DNA from: Nibribacter roseus
GTDB taxonomy: Bacteria; Bacteroidota; Bacteroidia; Cytophagales; Hymenobacteraceae
DNA: 64,000 nucleotides
Assembly: GCF_042662225.1 (NCBI RefSeq)
Contig: NZ_JBHSYQ010000006.1
Coordinates: 186,001-250,000 of the forward strand
Reading direction: 5' to 3'
The position numbers were made by a program, and so were the translations under genes. A model generated the notes under the pieces. That model searched no databases. It was not told the DNA's origin and saw only the letters and a program-made list of their open reading frames with translations. Below, piece after piece: positions 1 through 7,658 of this stretch (position 1 is its first letter; every line of letters begins with the position of its first letter).

Positions 1-220
1 AGGCTCTTAAATATTCCCTTTAAGCTTTAAATGAACCAACCTAAAAGAGCAAAGCTACTATTCTTTTATATATAGAGATGAGTTGTAAAGTGTAATTAAC
101 CAGATAATTGTGAGTAATGGTCTAAGTGAATAGGAGCTGGCATGTAGACTTGGCACGGTTTTTACATTTAGCTGAACATAAGCTGCAGCACTTATTTGAA
201 CATGCAAAGATTTTACTACA

Positions 221-898
221 ATGAAGAAAATGTTGGTGGTGGTGATTGTTCTGCTGGCAGGGCTTTCAACAAACGTATTTGCCCAGGATGGCAAAGTAAG
301 ATTAGGGATAAAAGGTGGCTATAGCGTTACCGGCTGGCAGGGTGAAACCGTGAAAAGTTTCAAAGATTTGCTGGAGTACACCAATGGCAACGTGCAAACA
401 AAATGGCGGCAAGGCTTTCATGCCGGAGCTTACCTGAGTGTACCGTTAGGGGCAGGATTTGAATTTGAACCTGGCGTGCAGTATTCACAAAAAGGAATGG
501 CCTTGGAAGGACGCGTACCCGGGGAATCCATCGAGTTTTTAAATGCCAAGGTGACGGTTACGAATAAAGCAGAATACCTGGATGTGCCTTTGCTGGCAAA
601 AGTGTATTTGGGAGAGGGCTTTAACCTGTTTGCAGGTCCCCAGCTATCGTTTCTGCTTTCAAACAAAGTAAATGTGAACGCAGGTGCCTTAGGCTTTTCG
701 GCCTACAACAATGACTTTGACTGGAAAACGCCACAGCGAACCGTTGATGTAGGGTTCTCGGCGGGGGCCGGCTACCAATTTCAGAACGGGTTGAACGTGG
801 GCGGTAGCTATGACTTAGGTTTGACCACCATAGATGATAATGCAGATTATAAATCGTACAACCAAGGCTTTAAAGCCTCTGTTGGTTTCAGATTTTAA
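221..898 (+). CDS. Small outer-membrane beta-barrel protein (PorT-like)
   Basis: 225 residues. An N-terminal signal peptide (residues 1-22, ending VFAQ) precedes alternating hydrophobic/polar strands rich in Gly, Tyr and Phe, and the chain ends in Phe (FRF), as outer-membrane barrels usually do. The pattern fits the OMP_b-brl_2/PorT-like family of 8-10 stranded Bacteroidota barrels; the substrate or partner is unknown. It stands alone on the plus strand and converges on the next gene through a strong shared hairpin terminator. The ATG start is followed at once by the signal peptide. Family assignment is from sequence character, not a search. Confidence 0.75.
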   Translation: MKKMLVVVIVLLAGLSTNVFAQDGKVRLGIKGGYSVTGWQGETVKSFKDLLEYTNGNVQTKWRQGFHAGAYLSVPLGAGFEFEPGVQYSQKGMALEGRVPGESIEFLNAKVTVTNKAEYLDVPLLAKVYLGEGFNLFAGPQLSFLLSNKVNVNAGALGFSAYNNDFDWKTPQRTVDVGFSAGAGYQFQNGLNVGGSYDLGLTTIDDNADYKSYNQGFKASVGFRF

Positions 899-934
899 AG
901 GATTAGTGTATAGTGAATGTGTTATAGGATGATT

Positions 935-969
935 AAAAAAGAGGCGGATATTATCCGCCTCTTTTTTTG
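935..969. terminator. Bidirectional intrinsic terminator
   Basis: Perfect GAGGCGGAT/ATCCGCCTC stem with a three-base loop, flanked by an A-run on the left and a T-run on the right. It can therefore end transcription from both converging genes. Confidence 0.9.
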
Positions 970-970
970 T

Positions 971-1636
971 TTATTTCTTAGCGATGGCGCCCTTTTTGCT
1001 TTTAGAGGTTTTTCCCTTAGCCTTGGTAAAGCTGGAGAATAGCTTATCCGTTGGTATTTTTTTGGTGATCAGGCCGTAGATTAAGGCGGCTCCGGCTGCA
1101 GCTCCGGCTGCGTATAAAGCAGTTCTTAACGGAACGTTGGCGGCGGCTTTGCCATTTACGCCATCGGCGCTGGTGGCTGGGTTCTGGGTGGCACCTTCAC
1201 GTAGTTGGTGCAGGCGGGCCAGTACATCTGTAGAAGCTTCACGCTGGCGTAGTACCGCTCCGCGAACTTCAGCTGGCAGCTCATGGTCTAAGGCATCGCG
1301 GTAGGCTTTCTGAGCCCACTCTTCCCCGTAAATGCATGAGCCTAGAATGGCTTCTTCGCTAAAGCCTGTTAAGGCTGCTTTAAAGTCCATCCAGTCACGG
1401 TACAGTTTACCTTTGGTGGTAGAGTCTCTTTCTGGGCTGCCGCCGTAGTTCTGAATAATCATATTCAGTTCATTGGCAAAGGCAAGCCGCTGCTGCGAGA
1501 ATTTGCGGTAAATATCTTGGCGTAGTTCGTTTTTACTTTCTTGGGCGGCACGCTCATAGCCTTCCAGCCCGTCATGTACAAATTCGTTCAGTTCTCTGAG
1601 AACCTGTACTACTTTTTGTTTTTCGTTTGCTGACAT
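971..1636 (-). CDS. Four-helix-bundle (DUF2383/ferritin-like) protein with membrane tail
   Basis: 221 residues from the ATG at 1636; an in-frame TTG ten codons upstream is less likely because the family begins near MSANEK. The first ~140 residues are amphipathic helices (NEFVHDGLEGYERAA, then ELNMIIQNYGG) resembling the PA2169/DUF2383 ferritin-like family seen in stress-induced proteins. An Ala/Gly-rich hydrophobic stretch (about residues 165-185) follows, and a Lys/Ser-rich tail ends KKGAIAKK. It may be a membrane-anchored helical bundle; no metal-binding set is certain. Likely stress-related by family, which is inference. Confidence 0.65.
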   Translation of the reverse strand: MSANEKQKVVQVLRELNEFVHDGLEGYERAAQESKNELRQDIYRKFSQQRLAFANELNMIIQNYGGSPERDSTTKGKLYRDWMDFKAALTGFSEEAILGSCIYGEEWAQKAYRDALDHELPAEVRGAVLRQREASTDVLARLHQLREGATQNPATSADGVNGKAAANVPLRTALYAAGAAAGAALIYGLITKKIPTDKLFSSFTKAKGKTSKSKKGAIAKK

Positions 1637-1731
1637 AGTTCTATTGTAAGTTTCAACTTTTATCAACGGGAACAGACGCCGCAGGTTTAGGAAAAATGAC
1701 GGAAAGATGATGATTAAGCCTGTAAAAAGCG

Positions 1732-2835
1732 TTATTCGCAGCCGGCAAAGAACTGCACTACCCCAAACCGGCCACTCTCCAGCAGTTTTTCCTTTTCTTT
1801 CTCAGAAAGCCGCTTCACTTTTGGGCCAAATCCGGCGGTGCTCACTGATATGGTGCGGTCCCAGTCGGCAGGGGTGAGTTCGTGGCGGTTCAGGTTTTCA
1901 ATGATAATGCGGTAGAAGGCGTTCATGTATTCTTTAAATCCATCTATTTGGTGCGGCGCCAGACCTTTGCGCTCGGCATCATACTGAATCTGGTCATCGT
2001 GGTCTAGCCGTATGCCAATGGTTTCAGGGTTGATGAAACGGATCTTAGGATCAGGTAAGGAAGTGGCTGATTTATGAAAGTACCGCGGGTGGTCAAACAC
2101 CATGATAGGGAAATTGGCCAACAGCCCGCCGTCAATCATTACATCGGTTCCGCCATTGGGCAAAGGCTTTTGATGCACCTGCCCCAGGCTGTCTACCATC
2201 ACAGCCTGAAAATACAGTGGCACTGACATAGAGATTCGCACGGCATCCTTCACCCGCATCTTGGGGTAGGTTTCGTGGCTAAAGGTTTCGGTGCGCTGGC
2301 GGCTGAGGTTGGTGCCGGTGATGTATAAATCGCGGTAGCCGTTCTGGCCGGCCAGGGCGTGTAGTTCAGCGAAAGTTAAATCAGGATTGCCTGTTTTCTG
2401 CTCTATCAGTTGGGCCAGCCAATTGGTGAACTTCTCTCCGCGGTACCAGCCGTAGCGTTTGGCCATGCGCGTAAAGCCGCCAATGAAAAGCCAGCGGCCG
2501 TCGTTAAACTGCTGCACCGGAGTTTTAAAGGTAATGTCTGTGATTTCTTGCGGAGTATAGCCTAGAGCTAACAGGCAAGCCTGAATAGACCCCGCCGAAG
2601 TGCCTGCTACACGCTCAATGTCTTTCAAAATCCCTCTTTGTTCCAGTTCAGCCAGAGCTCCGCCGTAGGCAATGCCCCTGATGCCGCCGCCTTCCAACGC
2701 GAGGTTCCGGTAAACGGTAGTTGCGCTGTTATTCTGGGCTAATGCTTCTGTAGAAACCAGCAAGCAAAGCAAGACCAGAGAAGAGACAAGCCGTTTTAGG
2801 GCTACTTTCCGGAAAACAGCCCCAAAACAGGGCAT
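1732..2835 (-). CDS. Secreted patatin-like phospholipase
   Basis: 367 residues from the ATG at 2835, four bases beyond the stop of the upstream gene; a TTG at 2853 would create an overlap. A signal peptide (hydrophobic core LVSSLVLLCLLVS, ending EALAQ) leads into a patatin domain. The oxyanion motif GGGIRG is near residue 50, the nucleophile Ser80 sits in GTSAG, and the dyad Asp235 in DGG. Patatins hydrolyse acyl groups from lipids through this Ser-Asp dyad. All key residues are present, so an active periplasmic or cell-surface lipase is expected. It lies in a run of minus-strand genes and may be co-transcribed with the hypothetical gene upstream. Confidence 0.88.
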   Translation of the reverse strand: MPCFGAVFRKVALKRLVSSLVLLCLLVSTEALAQNNSATTVYRNLALEGGGIRGIAYGGALAELEQRGILKDIERVAGTSAGSIQACLLALGYTPQEITDITFKTPVQQFNDGRWLFIGGFTRMAKRYGWYRGEKFTNWLAQLIEQKTGNPDLTFAELHALAGQNGYRDLYITGTNLSRQRTETFSHETYPKMRVKDAVRISMSVPLYFQAVMVDSLGQVHQKPLPNGGTDVMIDGGLLANFPIMVFDHPRYFHKSATSLPDPKIRFINPETIGIRLDHDDQIQYDAERKGLAPHQIDGFKEYMNAFYRIIIENLNRHELTPADWDRTISVSTAGFGPKVKRLSEKEKEKLLESGRFGVVQFFAGCE

Positions 2836-2839
2836 GAGG

Positions 2840-3391
2840 TTAATCAATTTCAAATTGCAGGGGCAGGTTAAAGGGTAATTGCCTTCGTTTGCTACGGCTG
2901 TTAAGGTCGGCCAGAAAACTGTTGATGGTATCTTGGTACTCTATGTGCAGGTCTTCGTGCAGGTGCTTCTGAATGAGCATCATGGTGCGCAGCGTCATAC
3001 GGGCGGTGGCCACATAAAAGCCTTTGTAAATACTCTCGAACTGGCCGGTAAAATTGTCGAAGATGAGTTGCAGGGTGTAAATGTGCAGTTCTACTTCGCC
3101 TTTGCGGTCTTTGGTGATGCGCTGGTAACGGGCTATTTCCTGTGTTGCTTTTTTCAAACCTCGGCTCAACGCTTTGCTGAGGGAGCGCCCACTAACGGTA
3201 AACAGAATGTCATGGATGGTTTCTTGGCTTCGCTCAAAAACAGTCTCCAAGGTTACATCCTCCAGCAGTTCAAACGCCAGCATATCGTAAGCCTCGGCGT
3301 CTCGCCGGACTAACCGCAGAATCAAGGCTTCTTTCTCTTTCTCGCCTAACTGCTTCAGCGCCTTCTTAAAATCAGCGGAGGGTACGGGCAT
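2840..3391 (-). CDS. Hypothetical helical protein
   Basis: 183 residues with no signal peptide and no domain I recognise. Composition is rich in Glu, Lys, Leu and Arg and predicts almost all alpha helix (KKALKQLGEKEKEALILRLV near the N-terminus). A central segment has several aromatic residues (FTGQFESIYKGFYVA) and the end is basic (LNSRSKRRQLPF). It ends four bases before the patatin start, suggesting one transcript. The opposite strand is also open over much of this stretch, but the tight spacing with the patatin gene and the ATG favour this strand. Function unknown. Confidence 0.6.
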   Translation of the reverse strand: MPVPSADFKKALKQLGEKEKEALILRLVRRDAEAYDMLAFELLEDVTLETVFERSQETIHDILFTVSGRSLSKALSRGLKKATQEIARYQRITKDRKGEVELHIYTLQLIFDNFTGQFESIYKGFYVATARMTLRTMMLIQKHLHEDLHIEYQDTINSFLADLNSRSKRRQLPFNLPLQFEID

Positions 3392-3416
3392 TGATTATTA
3401 TTTTGTTGTAGAAATT

Positions 3417-4133
3417 TTATTTCAGTTCAAATACCACTTTTACAGTAGCAGAAACTGAAACACTTTGCGGTATTTCAATCAAAGATCCACCCTCCATAGT
3501 AGCAGGGGCAGAAATGGCATAATCAGCAACCTCAACCCTAGAGTAATTTCGGAACACAGGGTCTGATTCATCGGCATCGGCTACTTTTACTATACGTTTT
3601 AGCTTTCGGTTGGCGGCCGTCGCCAAAGTCTCGGCTTTAGCCTTGGCGGCTTCAACTGCCTTTGTTAATACCTCTTTTTTAATTTCCTGCTCTTTGGAGC
3701 TTTTGAAGTTGCTGCTGAACGTAATAACTCCCTCCCTTATGAGTTTATCCTGAATGGCAGAGTACGTCATAATAGAATCAACAGTAAAAGATACATCCTG
3801 TGTCCCTTCAAAATACCAAACTACCTTTTCATCACCTCTATCATAGTCTGGCCGTTTGCCTACCGCGAACAGTGTGTAAGAAATTTTGTTGGATGGTATG
3901 TTTAGCTCTTTTAAAATCCTGACAACCTTATTTTCCAGCCTTTTATGTTTAATATAAACACTGTCAAGGCTGAGGGAGTCTCTGGTGTGAAGGGTAATAG
4001 AAAACTGTACTTGGTCAGCAGGGGCTTCAACGGAGGCTTCGCCAAGTACTACAATTCTGTTTTCAGGTGAAATAACCTGTGCTGAGACAGAAAATGATAT
4101 TAGCGATAGCAGTAGGAATACATATTTTTTCAT
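3417..4133 (-). CDS. SIMPL (DUF541) domain periplasmic protein
   Basis: 238 residues. Signal peptide (LLLSLISFSVSAQ) followed by a SIMPL/DUF541 domain: the start VLGEASVEAPADQVQF and the later block KAVEAAKAKAETLA are typical of the family. SIMPL proteins are periplasmic or outer-membrane associated and some bind macromolecules, but the biochemical role is undefined. The gene lies 25 bases upstream of the hypothetical gene on the same strand and could head a transcript reading leftwards through the patatin gene. Confidence 0.85.
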   Translation of the reverse strand: MKKYVFLLLSLISFSVSAQVISPENRIVVLGEASVEAPADQVQFSITLHTRDSLSLDSVYIKHKRLENKVVRILKELNIPSNKISYTLFAVGKRPDYDRGDEKVVWYFEGTQDVSFTVDSIMTYSAIQDKLIREGVITFSSNFKSSKEQEIKKEVLTKAVEAAKAKAETLATAANRKLKRIVKVADADESDPVFRNYSRVEVADYAISAPATMEGGSLIEIPQSVSVSATVKVVFELK

Positions 4134-4202
4134 GGATGTTCTGATAAGCTTAACTAAAGGTAGGGAACGATAAGCTAAGAATTTGCAGGCGCTGTTAAAG
4201 TT

Positions 4203-4252
4203 GATCTGTTTTTTGGAGCTGTTTTCTGAATAACAGCCCTAAAACACAGATC
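4203..4252. repeat. P36 palindrome, copy 1
   Basis: Imperfect 36-38 bp core with a copy-specific outer stem GATCTG/CAGATC. It starts 7 bases downstream of the peptidase stop (minus strand). Confidence 0.75.
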
Positions 4253-4258
4253 CTATCT

Positions 4259-6424
4259 CTATAAGAAGTCTTCGAAATACTGTGTCACTTTGCGGTAGAG
4301 GTGCACACGGTCTTTGCCGCCTACGTTGTGCGGATGGCCGGGGTACACGAAGTAATCTAGCAACACGCCTTCGTCTACGGCTCGTTTCACAAAGGCCAAG
4401 CTATGCTGCCATACCACCACATCATCTACAGTGCCATGAATCATGAGCAGGCGGCCTTTCAGGTTTTGCACGTGGTTGAGCAGGTTTGCTTGGTTGTAGC
4501 CTTCCATATTTTCCTGCGGAGTGTCCATGTAGCGCTCCGTGTACATGATTTCATAGTACTTCCAATCAATTACCGGACCGCCGGCAACGCCTGCTTTGTA
4601 CACATCGGGGTACTTAAGCATGAGCGATGTGGTCATGAAGCCGCCGTAGCTCCAGCCATGTACGCCCATTCTGGTTTCGTCTACATACGGCAATGATTTG
4701 AGGTATTCCACACCCTTCATCTGGTCTTGTAACTCAACAGTTCCCATTTTACGGAAGAGAGCCTGCTCAAATTCGCGTCCTCTATCGGCGGAGCCGCGGG
4801 AGTCAAGTGTGAAGACGATGTAGCCTTTCTGGGCCATGTACTGCATCCAGAGGTTAGAGCCGCCCAGCCAGCCGTTGTTAATCAGCTGCACATGCGGGCC
4901 ACCGTACACGTAGGTAATAACAGGGTATTTCTTGCTCTTGTCATAGTTGGGCGGCGTGATCATGCGGCAATACAGATCTGTACCATCATCGGCTTTAATT
5001 GGAAAAATAGTGGTTTCACCCAGCTTGTAGTCTTGCAGCGGGTTAGGAGCTACCAACAATGTTTTGGCTATTTTCCTGTCAGAGGTGTTCAGAACCCGGA
5101 TGGTGCGGGGCGTGACGGGGCTGCTGTAGTTGTCAATGAAATACTGGCTATTGGGGCTGAGTGAAACGTTGTGCATACCGCTCCCCTGCGATATTTTGCG
5201 GGTACGTCCGTTGCTCAGGTTGACTGCATACAAGTGGCGCTCCAGCGGGTTGTCTTCCGTTGAGGTGTAAAAAACCTCTTTGCCTCCAGAGCCGAAACCT
5301 TCTAAACTTTTCACTACCCACTCGCCTTTAGTGAGCTGTCGGATAAGTTGACCGTTGGTGTTGTACAGGTACAGGTGGTCATACCCATCGCGCTCGCTGA
5401 TCCAGATAAACTGATTTGTATTGCCCGGTACAAAAAACAGTTCATGCTCAGGCTCTACCCATTTGTCATTTCGCTCCTCAAAAAGCGTTTTTACGAACGC
5501 GCCAGTGGTGGCATCGTACTGGTTCAGCTTCATGTGGTTTTGAGCACGGTTCACCACGGCCAGGTAAATATGCTGCTCGTCTGGGCTCCAGGTAATGTTG
5601 GTGAGGTACTGCTCAGCGGGTTCGCCTGTTTGTAGAAAGATAGTTTTTCCGGTGGCGGTGTTGTAAACACCCACTGTCACGTGGTGGCTTTTGCCTCCGG
5701 CCATAGGGTACTTAATGTTGTTCACAGTAGCTGGCAACGGCGATATATCTACCAGCGGATAATCGGTGATCATGTTTTGGTCCATGCGGTAGTAGGCTAG
5801 TTTGTTTCCGGAGGGGCTCCAGAACGTGCCCTTCGTAATGCCGAACTCCGACCGGTGCGCCGCCTGTCCGTTCACTATCTCCGGATTGGTTTCTTGGGTG
5901 ATTTGTTTGTTTTCGGCGCCAGCCTGTGAAATGTACAAGTTGTTGCCCAGCGTAAAAGCCAGCCTTTGTTTGTTTGAGGAGTAGTCTAGATTCTCCGCTT
6001 GCGGATTATAGCTGTAGAACTTCTGTGCCGTTTTAGTCTGAACGTTGAACCGGTACAGTTGCCCCCGCTGGTTCACCAGCAGTTCATTACTATTTAGCCA
6101 CTGCAAACCGCCCACGCTGCTCACCTTGTTGGCTCCGGCTTTTTCCAGCCCAGCGCTTAATTGGGCTGCCGTCAAGACTACTTCGGCATTGCCGCGTACT
6201 GTGCCCCGCATGAGCTGCTCCAGTTGCCCGCGCTCATTGGCTTGGGCGTAGCTATAGTAATTGGTGCCGGGTACCCACGTCAGTTGCCGTAAATTGGCAG
6301 GGGAAAGGCTAGGGTTCTGAAAAGCATCTTCAATGGTCAGCAGCTTTTGCTGGGCTTGAGCCGAAAGTGCCAGTAAAGCTAATAGCCACACAAGCGCGGT
6401 AGGTTTAAGAGAGAATTTGTGCAT
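4259..6424 (-). CDS. S9B dipeptidyl-peptidase IV family serine peptidase
   Basis: 721 residues. Signal peptide (LLALLALSAQAQQ), an N-terminal DPP-IV beta-propeller (about 40-460), then an alpha/beta hydrolase domain. The catalytic triad is visible: Ser592 in GWSYGG, Asp667 in HGTVDD and His699 in GHPHNV. The propeller motif EERNDKWVEPEHELFF and the strand YRMDQNMITDYPLVD match the DPP-IV family, which releases Xaa-Pro or similar dipeptides. A periplasmic or surface role in peptide use is likely. Length is usual for the family. It is monocistronic, with a P36 palindrome right after the stop. Confidence 0.93.
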   Translation of the reverse strand: MHKFSLKPTALVWLLALLALSAQAQQKLLTIEDAFQNPSLSPANLRQLTWVPGTNYYSYAQANERGQLEQLMRGTVRGNAEVVLTAAQLSAGLEKAGANKVSSVGGLQWLNSNELLVNQRGQLYRFNVQTKTAQKFYSYNPQAENLDYSSNKQRLAFTLGNNLYISQAGAENKQITQETNPEIVNGQAAHRSEFGITKGTFWSPSGNKLAYYRMDQNMITDYPLVDISPLPATVNNIKYPMAGGKSHHVTVGVYNTATGKTIFLQTGEPAEQYLTNITWSPDEQHIYLAVVNRAQNHMKLNQYDATTGAFVKTLFEERNDKWVEPEHELFFVPGNTNQFIWISERDGYDHLYLYNTNGQLIRQLTKGEWVVKSLEGFGSGGKEVFYTSTEDNPLERHLYAVNLSNGRTRKISQGSGMHNVSLSPNSQYFIDNYSSPVTPRTIRVLNTSDRKIAKTLLVAPNPLQDYKLGETTIFPIKADDGTDLYCRMITPPNYDKSKKYPVITYVYGGPHVQLINNGWLGGSNLWMQYMAQKGYIVFTLDSRGSADRGREFEQALFRKMGTVELQDQMKGVEYLKSLPYVDETRMGVHGWSYGGFMTTSLMLKYPDVYKAGVAGGPVIDWKYYEIMYTERYMDTPQENMEGYNQANLLNHVQNLKGRLLMIHGTVDDVVVWQHSLAFVKRAVDEGVLLDYFVYPGHPHNVGGKDRVHLYRKVTQYFEDFL

Positions 6425-6548
6425 AAAGTGAAGGGTGAGACAACTGTTGAAACTGCCGTTTTTAGTGTAACGCTACAGTAGTAATTTATTTCAAAAATAA
6501 ACTAAAACTAACGTTCTTTCAGGAACAACCCTCTTTTTTTAACTGTTT

Positions 6549-6608
6549 TACTTTTGCTGAGGTACAACAGGTGATATTTCTATAACTCAAGGGAATTGCT
6601 TAATTTTG
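6549..6608 (+). promoter_or_regulatory. Two candidate Bacteroidota promoter -7 boxes for clpS-recR
   Basis: Both TACTTTTG (6549-6556) and TAATTTTG (6601-6608) match the Bacteroidota -7 consensus TAnnTTTG. A weak TTTC lies 20 bases before the second box. Use of the second would give an almost leaderless clpS message; the first leaves a leader of about 50 bases. The choice is inference. Confidence 0.4.
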
Positions 6609-6612
6609 TGTT

Positions 6613-6894
6613 ATGGACATTTTAACTGAAATTCTGGAGCAGGAAGACGTTCTGTTGTTAGAGGAAACCACTGATATGCGTGAGCTGGTGGTGTATAACG
6701 ACGACGTCAACACGTTTGAGCACGTGATCAACACACTGGTGCAGGTGTGCCGCCATACACAGGAGCAGGCAGAGCAATGTACCATGTTAATTCACTACAA
6801 AGGTAAGTGCACTGTAAAATTGGGTGAGTTTACCGAGCTTCAAACCATGTGTACTGCCATTCATGACCGGGGTATCTCAGCGGATATTGTATAA
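6613..6894 (+). CDS. clpS: ClpS adaptor protein of the ClpAP/ClpCP protease
   Basis: 93 residues, the usual ClpS length. The core YNDDVNTFEHVI (residues 28-39) carries the Asn-Asp-Asp part of the N-end-rule binding pocket, and the later HYKGKCTVKLGEF strand is also characteristic. ClpS hands substrates with bulky N-terminal residues to the Clp ATPase and blocks other substrates. It lies 15 bases upstream of recR, so the two are probably one transcript, though no shared function is known. Confidence 0.92.
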   Translation: MDILTEILEQEDVLLLEETTDMRELVVYNDDVNTFEHVINTLVQVCRHTQEQAEQCTMLIHYKGKCTVKLGEFTELQTMCTAIHDRGISADIV

Positions 6895-6909
6895 CCCTGA
6901 CTTACTTGG

Positions 6910-7515
6910 ATGAATTTCCCTTCAAAGCTGATTGAAAATGCGGTAGAGGAACTGGCAAAGTTGCCGGGCATTGGCCGGAAGACGGCGCTTCGCCTGGTGC
7001 TGCACCTGCTCAAAGCCGAAACCGAAGATACTAACCTTTTATCGTCTGCCTTGGTGCGCATGCGTACGGGCATTAGGTACTGCAAAACCTGTCATAACAT
7101 CTCAGACCAGGAAGTTTGCGGCATCTGCTCTAATCCGCTGCGTGACCGCACTATTCTTTGCGTGGTGAGCGATATGCGTGACGTAATTGCTATTGAAAAC
7201 ACCTCTCAGTACAAAGGCTTGTACCATGTGTTGGGTGGCGTTATTTCTCCTTTAGAAGGTATTGGCCCATCAGACTTGCACATACAGTCATTGGTAGAGC
7301 GTTTGCCTTCTTCTGAGGTGAAAGAAATTATTTTGGCCCTTAGCCCTACCATGGAAGGTGATACCACCGCCTTTTACCTTACCCGCAAGTTGAAGGATTA
7401 CCCGGCTCGTATTTCCAGTATTGCGCGTGGCGTACCTGTGGGTGGTGAGTTGGAATACACTGACGAAATTACTCTGGGCCGGAGTATTCTGGACCGGACT
7501 GCCTACAGTAGTTAA
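6910..7515 (+). CDS. recR: Recombination mediator RecR
   Basis: 201 residues. Helix-hairpin-helix LPGIGRKTALRLVLHLL (residues 18-34), a four-Cys zinc finger (Cys58, Cys61, Cys70, Cys73) and a Toprim domain beginning at about residue 80 (LCVVSDMRDV) appear in canonical order. RecR acts with RecO (and RecF) to load RecA on gapped DNA. The C-terminus contains the usual ARGVPVGGELEYTDEITL block. An intrinsic terminator follows 49 bases after the stop. Confidence 0.96.
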   Translation: MNFPSKLIENAVEELAKLPGIGRKTALRLVLHLLKAETEDTNLLSSALVRMRTGIRYCKTCHNISDQEVCGICSNPLRDRTILCVVSDMRDVIAIENTSQYKGLYHVLGGVISPLEGIGPSDLHIQSLVERLPSSEVKEIILALSPTMEGDTTAFYLTRKLKDYPARISSIARGVPVGGELEYTDEITLGRSILDRTAYSS

Positions 7516-7563
7516 GCTGGTTTGTAAAAGATTTCAAAAATATAGCCAAGAAATTGGCAATTA

Positions 7564-7590
7564 AGCAGGAACATTCGTTCCTGCTTTTTT
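7564..7590 (+). terminator. Intrinsic terminator after recR
   Basis: Nine-base stem AGCAGGAAC/GTTCCTGCT with a four-base loop followed by TTTTT. It places the next gene's promoter and start downstream, arguing against an upstream TTG at 7554 for the glycosyltransferase. Confidence 0.88.
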
Positions 7591-7658
7591 ATTTTTGTTT
7601 TTCTTTGGCAAATCACCCGCGTCCCCAGCGTATTCCGCCATCACCTAACGTCTATTGC

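Noticed and set aside
2879..3313. Plus-strand 144-codon open frame opposite the helical hypothetical gene
   Set aside because: The minus-strand gene has an ATG, tight spacing to the patatin gene and better protein character; this frame is its shadow.
7554..7658. N-terminal extension of the glycosyltransferase from a TTG at 7554
   Set aside because: It would run through the recR terminator and encodes Phe/Cys-rich sequence unlike a GT2 start.
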